Shown in pieces: positions 1 to 6,168 of a stretch of 6,168 nt of DNA (position 1 is the first letter of the stretch; every line of letters begins with the position of its first letter). The translations under genes were made by a program, and so were the position numbers. The notes under the pieces are model-generated. The model saw nothing but the letters and a program-made list of their open reading frames with translations, searched no databases and had not been told where the DNA came from. The DNA comes from an uncultured Dyadobacter sp. (lineage in GTDB: Bacteria; Bacteroidota; Bacteroidia; Cytophagales; Spirosomataceae), in the NCBI GenBank assembly GCA_946481035.1, contig CAMLNK010000265.1, positions 1 through 6,168 on the forward strand, given 5' to 3'.

Positions 1-474
1 ATTCACCAGGTTGGTAATGAGGATACCGATCACGACCGTCAGCTGGTTGATCGCCACCATTCGTCCGCGCAAATGCGCCGGGGCGATTTCGGCAATGTAA
101 ACCGGCGACAGCATCGAAGCCATTCCCACACCAATTCCCGCCACAAAGCGGAAGGCGATAAATGCATTGCGATCGGGCGCGAGGGCCATGGCGATCGAGG
201 AAATACCGAAAATTGCCGCTGCCAGCAGCAACCCCGGTCGGCGGCCGTAACGATCGGAAACCGAGCCGGCTACAATGCAACCCAGGATCGCGCCCAGGGC
301 CAGGCTGCCCGTAGCAAAGCCTTCCCAATATACATCGAGGCCGAACTGCTCTTGCAAAAACGGCAGCGCACCGGCAATCACCGCGAAATCGAAGCCGAAA
401 AGATAACCGCCCAGCGCGGAAATCAGGGAAATGCCGAGGATGTAGGAACTGTTGTATGCGGGGGCCTCATTCAT
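1..474 (-). CDS. MFS sugar-porter family permease, N-terminal part (cut by left edge); probable galactose or related hexose transporter
   Basis: This is an inner-membrane sugar transporter of the major facilitator superfamily, sugar porter family, probably a proton symporter. The 158 visible residues start at an ATG at 474 (MNEAPAYNSS) and run off the left edge, about one third of a usual 450-500 aa protein. Visible motifs are GGYLFGFDFAVIAGALPFL in TM1 (residues 22-40), the loop 2-3 motif SDRYGRR (73-79), and the sugar-porter signature with RFVAGIGVGMAS (109-120), PVYIAEIAPAHLRGR (124-138) and NQL (143-145). Gln144 matches the TM5 glutamine that contacts sugar in XylE and GLUT proteins. Five hydrophobic segments are visible, at about 11-33, 54-74, 82-99, 104-126 and 141-158. 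It starts 49 bp after galK stops, with no Shine-Dalgarno sequence, so it is probably the next gene of the same transcript. Family assignment is firm. Galactose as substrate is inferred only from the neighbouring genes; xylose, glucose or arabinose porters look alike here. Confidence 0.93.
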   Translation of the reverse strand, partial: MNEAPAYNSSYILGISLISALGGYLFGFDFAVIAGALPFLQEQFGLDVYWEGFATGSLALGAILGCIVAGSVSDRYGRRPGLLLAAAIFGISSIAMALAPDRNAFIAFRFVAGIGVGMASMLSPVYIAEIAPAHLRGRMVAINQLTVVIGILITNLVN

Positions 475-523
475 AGGGTTCAAGGTCTGTATTTTTATGG
501 GTAACTAAACAGGCGGAATGCGG

Positions 524-1681
524 TCAAAGCAGCGAGGTTCCGTCGGCTGTAACCACGTGGTAAACTTCCGTAATTTTGTCCATCTTTTGCAAATAGGCAT
601 CGCTGACACTGCCCACGACGTCGTCGACAAAGCCGTCGCGCACGAGGTTGATCGTGCACCCCCCGAAGCCTCCTCCTACCATACGCGCACCCGCCACCGC
701 GGGGTGTGCAAGGGCGGCGCCCGCGAGGAAATCGAGCTCGGGGCAGCTTACTTCGTACGCCTGGCTCAGCCCGGTGTGGGTCGCATTCAGTTTAGAACCC
801 AGCGCGGCGAGGTCGCCGTTTTCCAGATCGTCGCAGGCAGCGAGCAAACGCGCGTTTTCACCTACCACGTAGCTGCATCTTTGAAATACTTTCTCAGGCA
901 TCCGTCCTTCAAATGCAGCCAGCATTTCCGGCGTCACATCGCGCAGATCATTGATCGCCGGGTATTCAGTTTGCATTAGTAATACGCCTTCCTCGCATTC
1001 CTGCCGCCGGACATTGTATTCCGAAGACGCCAGCGAATGCTTCACATTGGAATTGAACAGCACCAGATTGTGCCCCTCCATTACCAGCGGCACATAGCGG
1101 TACTCGAGCGAGCGGCAATCGAGCAGGATCGCGTGGTCTTTTTTACCAAACATACTCGCAAACATGTCCATAATCCCGCAGCGCACGCCCGCAAAAGCAT
1201 GCTCGGCCGCCTGCGCCATTTTCACCAGCTGCAACCGGTCGAAGCCCGCGCCGAACAATTCGTTCAGTCCAAAGGCAACAGCGCATTCGATGGCGGCTGA
1301 GGACGACAACCCTGCACCGGCCGGGATATTGCCCGTCATCACCAGCTCGAAACCCGGCAATGCGTGACCGGCTTTCTGAAACTGGTCGGCGACACCCAGA
1401 ATGTAATCCGCCCAGGTGCCGGTGGGCGCGAGTGCGCCGGCATTGGCCGACATGCTTTCGTCATAATCAGCCGCATATAGGCGAATCACGTCATCCTCGC
1501 GCAGGCGGATGGCAATGTACACCGCCTGACTGATCGCCGCCGGCAGTACAAAGCCATTGTTGTAATCGGTATGCTCGCCGATGAGGTTGATCCGGCCCGG
1601 CGAGCGGACGATCAGGTCCGGCGTGCCTTCGAAGGCGCTTTCAAAAAGCCGGGTCAGATCGTTTCTGGAAAAGGTATGCAT
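524..1681 (-). CDS. galK: Galactokinase (GHMP kinase family)
   Basis: GalK is the cytoplasmic enzyme that phosphorylates alpha-D-galactose at C1 with ATP, the entry step of the Leloir pathway. The gene is complete at 385 aa, the normal length (E. coli GalK is about 382). The galactokinase signature GRINLIGEHTDYNNGFVLP spans residues 29-47, with the catalytic-site arginine at R30 and galactose-binding E36, H37 and D39. The GHMP ATP-binding loop NIPAGAGLSSSAA is at 118-130. The segment CGIMDMFASMFGKKDH (168-183) carries the presumed catalytic base D172. The C-terminal GHMP motif ARMVGGGFGGC is at 332-342. No key residue is missing. The ATG at 1681 lies 15 bp after the stop of the DUF5107/TPR gene, and the leader is AT-rich with no Shine-Dalgarno sequence. 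The tight spacing indicates co-transcription. The order glycosidase, DUF5107/TPR, galK, permease fits galactoside use. No galT, galE or galM is in the window. Confidence 0.98.
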   Translation of the reverse strand: MHTFSRNDLTRLFESAFEGTPDLIVRSPGRINLIGEHTDYNNGFVLPAAISQAVYIAIRLREDDVIRLYAADYDESMSANAGALAPTGTWADYILGVADQFQKAGHALPGFELVMTGNIPAGAGLSSSAAIECAVAFGLNELFGAGFDRLQLVKMAQAAEHAFAGVRCGIMDMFASMFGKKDHAILLDCRSLEYRYVPLVMEGHNLVLFNSNVKHSLASSEYNVRRQECEEGVLLMQTEYPAINDLRDVTPEMLAAFEGRMPEKVFQRCSYVVGENARLLAACDDLENGDLAALGSKLNATHTGLSQAYEVSCPELDFLAGAALAHPAVAGARMVGGGFGGCTINLVRDGFVDDVVGSVSDAYLQKMDKITEVYHVVTADGTSLL

Positions 1682-1696
1682 AAGATTTTAAATCAA

Positions 1697-4600
1697 TTAC
1701 TGTGATATGGAAGCAGCGTCGCCGGATACGACTATGCCTGTCAACGCTTCGAAAAATGGCCACATTTGCAGGTAGGCGGCTGCCGCCTGATGATTGGCAT
1801 TAACCGAAACCACCTCTTCCAGCAATGCTTTGGCCGCATCATATTCGCCCAGGCCGAGGTAGCCCAGCCCTTTCAAATACAGGCAATGTACCCGGTTACG
1901 TAAGTCGAGATCGGCGTCGAAAACGAGCATATCGGGCAGCGATACGGCGAAATAATCGATACGGATGTTGTCGTTCAAATGGGCATCAGCAAACTGTACA
2001 AAACGCTCGAAGATCGTCCGGGCCTTTTCGGGTGCATTCAATTTCAGCCAGGCGAGTCCCTGGTAGAAAATCTTGTCGGGCTGCTGGTCATTGTAATAAA
2101 TAGCCTGAACCGGCACGCTGATACCGACTGTGGCTTTTTGGAAGCAGGCTGCGGCTTGCTCGTCCTGCTGCAAACCGGCGTGCGCCAGGGCCGTCAGGTA
2201 ATCGATATCGTTTTCCTGCGTGCCGTAAATTTTCCCCTCGCCCAGGTTTTCCGGGTAAATGCGGGTCGCATTCAATAATGCCAATGCACTTTCAAACTCC
2301 TGTGCGTCAATGGCTTGCTTGGCAAGTTCGAGATGGCATAGCAGAAACTGGCCCAGCACTTTACCTTCGCCGCCTTCCCACGGGTGAAATTTCCGGGTGG
2401 CGAGCATGGTTTTGGCTTCCTCGTAGCGGAATAAGCTGTTCAGCAACGTCACGCGTTCGAGGTACAGATCATCGCGATCATTCACCAGCGCAGGATACTG
2501 GTCGAGCAATGCAAGACGTTCCCCGGCCGGTTTGTTCAGGATTTTGTACAATTGGTCGAGCTCCATGAGCACGCGGGCATCCGTATTGTCGAGTTCAAAT
2601 GCTTTTTCGAGCAATGCAAGCGCCTCCTGTTTTTTATCCAACTTATTATAATAGGCTAGTGAAAGGTTGCGGTAGGGCGTCGCGCAGATTGGTGAAAGAC
2701 GAATAGCGGCTTCCCAGGCGGCAATCGCCTCGGTATATTGCCGTTTGTCATACCATAAATTACCCAGCAGGTAATGCGCGTGGCCATCGGCAGGATTTGC
2801 CGCGATAGCGCTTTGCAGGATCGCCACCTCCTCTATTTTATTAGGAAAACAAAATGCCGGGCTCAATGCCGCAGCCTTTTTATAGTAACTCAATGCATTC
2901 CCGCGATCACCACCCTGCTCCGCAAACCAGCCAATATAGTAGGAAACCAACGGCGACACCTGACCATCCCCTGACAACTCCTGACCACCACCTGACAACT
3001 TCTGACCACCACCTGACAACTTCTGACCACCACCTGACAACTCCTGGCCATCATACATCGCCAAAACTTCCCGCGCCTCCGCATACATCCCCGCATGCGC
3101 ATAAGCGAGCGCGAGTTCCTGGTAGTTCTGCAATGCACCGCGCATTCTTTCTTTCAGCGAAAGCAGCAGCGTCGCATCGTCGATATTTTGCGCTTTTTCG
3201 GACCAGTACCATTCCAGCAAGCACCCGAAATTGAACCGGTCGATACCGAGCGATTCGTGCGCCAGTTTCGCCGCGGCCGCATATTGCCCTGTTTTGCGCA
3301 GCAATGCGGTTTTCAAATGCCGAGCCGATGGGCTATGATAGTTACGGATTAATGATTTTTCGACCAGTTTCAACGCATCCGCCCATTTCCCCTGATGCGC
3401 CGCAATGCGGGCCAGGTACAGGAATGCACTATGCTGGAATGCGTCGTTCCAGGTAGCTTTAAAGAACGCGTCGTAAGCGGCCTTGTATTCCTGCTGGAAA
3501 AACAATGCTAACCCCAAATTGTAATGCGGCTCGCCGTCGTAAGGGTTCGGGTTGCGTTTTAGCAAGGTCGCTACGGCCTTCTCGAAATACGGCTTCGCCT
3601 TCGCAAACTGCCCGCGGCGAAGCAGTAAAAGGCCCATAGCATTGTTGCAGCGCACATCTTCCGGACTTCTCCGCAAACCTTCCTCATAATAGTCCTCCGG
3701 CCGGAAAGTGGCGTGGCGGTATTGTTCCAAATGCAGGCCGTTCAGGAAAAGGTCCTCGATTTGCTCAATATCCGCAGGCGCTTTCGCAGCGGTAGCCGCT
3801 TTCGGAATCTCCCTGTCGATGTCTTTCGCTTCGGGCTGCCAGCTGATGAGCTCATTGCCTTCGCGATCAGCAACGATCAGTTTCCAAAGCTCAGGTTGTG
3901 CAGTATCATCGGCTTCTACAACGGTTTCAAAAATAGCTGCCGGGGAAATGGTCGATGTGAATGCTGCTGCCTGCTCCCCGTTTTTAAGCAGTGTAATCGA
4001 AGCGTTTTCGTAGACAGCGGTTGCGTAAACTTTGATATACACCTCATTACCTACAAATTCCAGGTTCAATGCGGCTTCCTTGCCGGCATTTTTCACAACC
4101 CCGATTTTGGCATACGGCATGAAATATTGCTCGAAAGTCTTGCCCTCGTTCGGTTGCAGCCAGGAGAAATCGGGCTGGTTGTCGGTAAACATGCCGGTCA
4201 TGAGCTCGATATACGGGCCGTCCTCGTCGGTAAGGTTACGGTCCCACGCGAAACCGAAGTCGCCATTGCCCCAGGTCCATTGCTTTTTGCCGGGCGACAC
4301 ATGGTGATCGGCCACGTGGAGCATGCCCCCCTGCGTATCGTGCTCGTAGCAGCCCATAAAGTCGTACTGCGACTGAATAGCCATATACGAAGTAGGCACC
4401 GGGATGTTTTTGTACCGCGAAATGTCCGTACCGGGAGCATAATCGACCTTATAATAAGTACCCGTCGCCACCGGAAAATCCGAAACGTCGCGCTTGCCGT
4501 GGTCGAAAACGGCAAATACATCGGGCGGGAATACCGATTGGTAATCGTCATTCACTTTCACGGCCGGGTTGGCCCACCACAGGAATGTCTGTGGAAAGGG

Positions 4601-5140
4601 CGTCGGGTTGAAGAGCCTGCCCTGGATTTCGAGGTACGCCTTGCCGGGGTAAAGCGTAAAACCAGCCATACCCTTCGTGCGGAACATGATCTCGGTCTCG
4701 TTTACCCAGACGGTCTTGCTGCCATCGGAATTCTCCTCAATCGAAAAATCCACCGGGCTGAAAGTGCTTGGACGGTGGTGCTGCGGCCAGTTGAATTCGA
4801 TCCCGCCGGAGATCCACGGCCCGGCGAGCCCCACCAATGCGGGCTTCACGACCTGGTTATAGTAAACAAAGTCACGTTGCTGCACCTTGTCATATGCACG
4901 CTGAATGCGGCCGCCCAGCTCGGGCAGGATCATAATTTTGAGGTATTCGTTTTCGAGGAACACCGCATTGTATTCCTGTTCGGTTTTCTCGTCGGAAATC
5001 TTTTCGATCACCGGATGCGGGTACACCACCCCGCTGCTGCCCTGGTACACCCTCTTTTCGAGGAACATCGGGTTCTTCTCGGGCTTCCCCGCACGGTACG
5101 TCGGGATCGTTACCTTTTCGGTCCAGGCTGATACGTTCAT
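1697..5140 (-). CDS. Large DUF5107-like / tetratricopeptide-repeat protein of unknown function in a galactose operon
   Basis: A protein of 1147 aa with two parts. Residues about 1-360 look like the DUF5107 domain, a beta-rich domain that I relate to the galactose-mutarotase-like sandwich. Visible landmarks are LPELGGRIQRAYDK (72-85), GGIEFNWPQHHRPS (112-125), WWANPAV (188-194), GNGDFGFAWDRN (291-302), YIELMTGMFTDNQPDFSWL (310-328) and MPYAKIG (341-347). Residues about 361-440 resemble a small Ig-like beta domain. From about 494 to the end there is an array of TPR-type helical pairs, for example NAMGLLLLRRGQFAKAKPYF (500-519) and AHYLLGNLWYDKRQYTEAI in the second half. No signal peptide or membrane segment is seen, so it is probably cytoplasmic. 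I chose the ATG at 5140 (MNVSAWTEKV). An in-frame ATG at 5200 would add 20 residues, but these are a translation of the octamer repeat. Four copies of a 7-residue repeat (700-727) lie between two TPR units. Its place beside GH36 and galK suggests a role in galactoside metabolism: a mutarotase-like enzyme, a glycoside-active enzyme or a scaffold. None of these is shown by the sequence. Confidence 0.88.
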   Translation of the reverse strand: MNVSAWTEKVTIPTYRAGKPEKNPMFLEKRVYQGSSGVVYPHPVIEKISDEKTEQEYNAVFLENEYLKIMILPELGGRIQRAYDKVQQRDFVYYNQVVKPALVGLAGPWISGGIEFNWPQHHRPSTFSPVDFSIEENSDGSKTVWVNETEIMFRTKGMAGFTLYPGKAYLEIQGRLFNPTPFPQTFLWWANPAVKVNDDYQSVFPPDVFAVFDHGKRDVSDFPVATGTYYKVDYAPGTDISRYKNIPVPTSYMAIQSQYDFMGCYEHDTQGGMLHVADHHVSPGKKQWTWGNGDFGFAWDRNLTDEDGPYIELMTGMFTDNQPDFSWLQPNEGKTFEQYFMPYAKIGVVKNAGKEAALNLEFVGNEVYIKVYATAVYENASITLLKNGEQAAAFTSTISPAAIFETVVEADDTAQPELWKLIVADREGNELISWQPEAKDIDREIPKAATAAKAPADIEQIEDLFLNGLHLEQYRHATFRPEDYYEEGLRRSPEDVRCNNAMGLLLLRRGQFAKAKPYFEKAVATLLKRNPNPYDGEPHYNLGLALFFQQEYKAAYDAFFKATWNDAFQHSAFLYLARIAAHQGKWADALKLVEKSLIRNYHSPSARHLKTALLRKTGQYAAAAKLAHESLGIDRFNFGCLLEWYWSEKAQNIDDATLLLSLKERMRGALQNYQELALAYAHAGMYAEAREVLAMYDGQELSGGGQKLSGGGQKLSGGGQELSGDGQVSPLVSYYIGWFAEQGGDRGNALSYYKKAAALSPAFCFPNKIEEVAILQSAIAANPADGHAHYLLGNLWYDKRQYTEAIAAWEAAIRLSPICATPYRNLSLAYYNKLDKKQEALALLEKAFELDNTDARVLMELDQLYKILNKPAGERLALLDQYPALVNDRDDLYLERVTLLNSLFRYEEAKTMLATRKFHPWEGGEGKVLGQFLLCHLELAKQAIDAQEFESALALLNATRIYPENLGEGKIYGTQENDIDYLTALAHAGLQQDEQAAACFQKATVGISVPVQAIYYNDQQPDKIFYQGLAWLKLNAPEKARTIFERFVQFADAHLNDNIRIDYFAVSLPDMLVFDADLDLRNRVHCLYLKGLGYLGLGEYDAAKALLEEVVSVNANHQAAAAYLQMWPFFEALTGIVVSGDAASISQ
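2960..3043 (-). repeat. In-frame 21-bp minisatellite, four units, inside the TPR region
   Basis: Four head-to-tail 21-bp units lie at 3043-3023, 3022-3002, 3001-2981 and 2980-2960. They encode ELSGGGQ, KLSGGGQ, KLSGGGQ and ELSGDGQ (residues 700-727). The two middle units are identical. The first differs from them at one base (GAG for AAG), and the last shares that change and also carries GGGGAT in place of GGTGGT. Because 21 is a multiple of three, changes in copy number keep the reading frame. The array falls between the helical segment ending AREVLAMYDGQ and the next TPR, beginning SYYIGWFAEQ, so it should form a flexible glycine-rich loop. The base just before it, the DGQ of YDGQ (GATGGCCAG), is almost the same as the end of the last unit (GATGGTCAG). 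That suggests the array grew from the native sequence. Confidence 0.95.
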
Positions 5141-5150
5141 AATTAATGTT

Positions 5151-5275
5151 GAATGAGTGAATGATTGAATGAGTGAATGAGTGAATGGGTGGGTGTTCAA
5201 ATTTTGAATGACCGAATGATTGAATGACTGAATACTTTTTATTCAATCATTCGGTCATTCAGTCATTCAATCATT
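5151..5275. repeat. Degenerate octanucleotide (GAATGANT) repeat cluster in both orientations, filling the intergenic spacer
   Basis: On the plus strand, five contiguous 8-bp units start at 5151, 5159, 5167, 5175 and 5183 (GAATGAGT, GAATGATT, GAATGAGT, GAATGAGT, GAATGGGT). Three more start at 5206, 5214 and 5222 (GAATGACC, GAATGATT, GAATGACT), followed by a partial unit. Four units in the opposite orientation follow at 5241, 5249, 5257 and 5265 (ATTCAATC, ATTCGGTC, ATTCAGTC, ATTCAATC). The cluster spans the gap between GH36 and the DUF5107/TPR gene and enters the 3' end of GH36, where it supplies the final codons and stop. The unit is not a multiple of three, so it is unlikely to be maintained as coding sequence. 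It looks like an expandable simple-sequence or interspersed repeat, not an insertion sequence: no transposase or target-site duplication is visible. Confidence 0.92.
5206..5260. repeat. 20-bp perfect inverted repeat (hairpin) between GH36 and the DUF5107/TPR gene
   Basis: The arm at 5206-5225 is the exact reverse complement of 5241-5260, with a 15-nt loop at 5226-5240. A second, overlapping register is also perfect: 5215-5233 pairs with 5257-5275 over 19 bp with a 23-nt loop. Two near-equal folds are therefore possible. In the minus-strand transcript the hairpin begins immediately after the GH36 stop codon (5263-5265). No U-tract follows it on that strand (the bases after it read CAAAATTTG), so it is not a canonical intrinsic terminator. 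It could stabilise the upstream mRNA 3' end or lower expression of the downstream genes; both ideas are inference. Confidence 0.85.
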
Positions 5276-6168
5276 AATAATATTGCCGCGCTTTCGAACT
5301 CGTTGTACATCGTAAACTGCAAGCCGGTGGTCATCAGGTACTCGCCGGTGAAGGTTTTGCCTTCATAGGCGCCGAGGCGGGAGAATGTGGCTTTGTTGAT
5401 TTCGGTGACTTTGTAGCGCGCGTCTTTTTTGAGGCCTTTGAGTTTAATAGCCGAGTTGTCGCCGTAGATAGATTTTTGTTGCAGGTAATTGAAAACCAAT
5501 ACACTATCCTGTTTCTCACTTACGTAAGAAATGGCCGCTCGGGCGTGTGTATAGGGTGATTGAAGCCGATAGAGATCGCCGTGCAGTACCACACCGCGAA
5601 TCTCCTTATAAGTTTGAATCGCTTTTTTGGAAAACTCCTTTTCTTCCGGCGTCATCATGCCCGGCTGCAAATCCATTCCCAACTTGCCCGACATGGCTAC
5701 GTCGAACCGGAATTTCAGGGGCGTCGTGCGGCCGGTCATGTGGTTGGGCGTAACGCTCACGTGCGAGGCCAGGCCGAGGGCCGGGTAAAAATGGTTAGCC
5801 CCCCATTGGATTTTGATGCGGTCGAGGGCGTCGGTATTGTCGCTGGGCCAGTACTCCTGGAAATACGGCATGGTACCGTAGTCCATCCGGCCGCCGCCTC
5901 CCGAGCATACCATCATCGTCACGTCGGGAAACTTCTTGCGGAAACGGTCGAGGACTTTCATCAGGCCCTGCGAATACTCGATAAAAATGTGCGATTGCCG
6001 GTCCTTCGGCAGGTAGGCCGAGCCGGGGTTGGTGAGATAGCGGTTGCAGTCCCATTTCAGGTAACTGATCCCCTTATTATCGGCCACTACCTTTTCCAGA
6101 ACGCCATACACATAATCCTGCACAGCCGGGTTTGTCAGGTCGAGGATAAGCTGGTTACGTTGCAGGTC
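5263..6168 (-). CDS. Alpha-galactosidase, glycoside hydrolase family 36, C-terminal part (cut by right edge)
   Basis: A retaining alpha-galactosidase that would release galactose from melibiose- or raffinose-type alpha-galactosides. The frame is open to the right edge, giving 301 residues, roughly 40 percent of a usual GH36 protein of about 700 aa. The true start lies outside; the in-frame GTG at 6123 is internal, since the family-typical RNQLILDLTNPAVQDYV runs straight across it. Fragment residues 36-43 (SYLKWDCN) hold the nucleophile Asp (fragment residue 40, codon 6051-6049). CSGGGGRMDYG (88-98) and WPSDNTDALDRIKIQWG (107-123) hold the substrate-binding Cys/Gly loop and the acid/base Asp region. 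After the barrel comes the usual C-terminal beta-sandwich, ending FESAAILLMIE. The last three residues and the stop are read from the octamer repeat. Whether it is exported cannot be judged because the N-terminus is missing. Activity on alpha-GalNAc or other alpha-galactosides is not excluded. It is the most upstream gene seen of the presumed operon. Confidence 0.95.
   Translation of the reverse strand, partial: DLQRNQLILDLTNPAVQDYVYGVLEKVVADNKGISYLKWDCNRYLTNPGSAYLPKDRQSHIFIEYSQGLMKVLDRFRKKFPDVTMMVCSGGGGRMDYGTMPYFQEYWPSDNTDALDRIKIQWGANHFYPALGLASHVSVTPNHMTGRTTPLKFRFDVAMSGKLGMDLQPGMMTPEEKEFSKKAIQTYKEIRGVVLHGDLYRLQSPYTHARAAISYVSEKQDSVLVFNYLQQKSIYGDNSAIKLKGLKKDARYKVTEINKATFSRLGAYEGKTFTGEYLMTTGLQFTMYNEFESAAILLMIE

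Noticed and set aside
73..504. Plus-strand open frame opposite the permease gene
   Set aside because: The minus-strand frame carries clear sugar-porter motifs over the same bases; this frame has no domain features.
475..523. Promoter or operator in the spacer between galK and the permease gene
   Set aside because: The 49 bp contain an AT-rich run but no TTTG/TAnnTTTG pair, palindrome or Shine-Dalgarno sequence that I could support.
518..979. Plus-strand open frame opposite galK
   Set aside because: It overlaps fully conserved galactokinase motifs on the minus strand and its product resembles nothing known; treated as a shadow.
2854..3234. Plus-strand frame reading a repetitive TTPDHHLTTSDHH-type peptide
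   Set aside because: It is the antisense reading of the 21-bp minisatellite, not a separate repeat protein.
3713..5131. Long open frame (472 codons) on the plus strand opposite the DUF5107 domain
   Set aside because: It is antisense to a well-supported gene, its translation has no recognisable domain and an unnatural composition, and it arises from the codon bias of the minus-strand gene.
5197..5204. Possible Bacteroidota-type -7 element (AAAATTTG on the minus strand against TAnnTTTG) upstream of the DUF5107/TPR gene
   Set aside because: The first base mismatches and no TTTG element lies at the expected distance upstream; too weak to call a promoter.
5206..5260. Intrinsic transcription terminator after GH36
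   Set aside because: The stem is strong but no U-tract follows on the minus strand, and the stem is a by-product of convergent octamer repeats.
5151..5275. CRISPR-like array
   Set aside because: Units are only 8 bp, contiguous, degenerate and in both orientations, with no unique spacers and no cas genes.
6121..6123. GTG at 6123 as the start of the alpha-galactosidase
   Set aside because: The frame stays open to the right edge and the upstream residues match the conserved GH36 barrel, so the gene is truncated by the window and does not start here.

Overview
The window is a one-directional gene cluster. All four recognisable genes lie on the minus strand, so transcription runs from the right edge to the left. 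In transcription order they are: the C-terminal part of a GH36 alpha-galactosidase (5263 to the right edge), a large DUF5107-like/TPR protein (1697-5140), galactokinase galK (524-1681), and the N-terminal part of a sugar-porter-type MFS permease (474 to the left edge). Coding density is very high. The only spacers are 15 bp, 49 bp and a repeat-filled 122 bp, and no gene-free stretch exceeds 300 bases.

The likely source is a Bacteroidota bacterium, probably of the Cytophagales (Dyadobacter/Spirosoma-like). This is an inference. It rests on moderate GC content, AT-rich leaders with no Shine-Dalgarno sequence in front of the visible starts, the DUF5107-plus-TPR architecture typical of that phylum, and the style of the GH36 and permease sequences. 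No RNA gene or taxonomic marker is present to settle it.

Functionally this reads as a galactoside-use operon. GH36 would cut alpha-galactosides, the permease would import the released sugar, and GalK would phosphorylate galactose to galactose-1-phosphate. galT, galE and galM are not in the window. The 1147-residue DUF5107/TPR protein sits between the glycosidase and the kinase. It has no proven function that I know of, and its N-terminal half looks like a galactose-mutarotase-type beta-sandwich, so it is the least understood part of the cluster.

Two repeat arrays stand out. The first is a 21-bp in-frame minisatellite (2960-3043) that inserts four copies of a seven-residue, glycine-rich unit into the TPR region. 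The second is a dense array of degenerate 8-bp GAATGANT units in both orientations (5151-5275). It fills the spacer between GH36 and the DUF5107/TPR gene, forms a 20-bp perfect hairpin, and supplies the last residues and stop codon of GH36. No transposase, CRISPR array, RNA gene or convincing promoter was seen.
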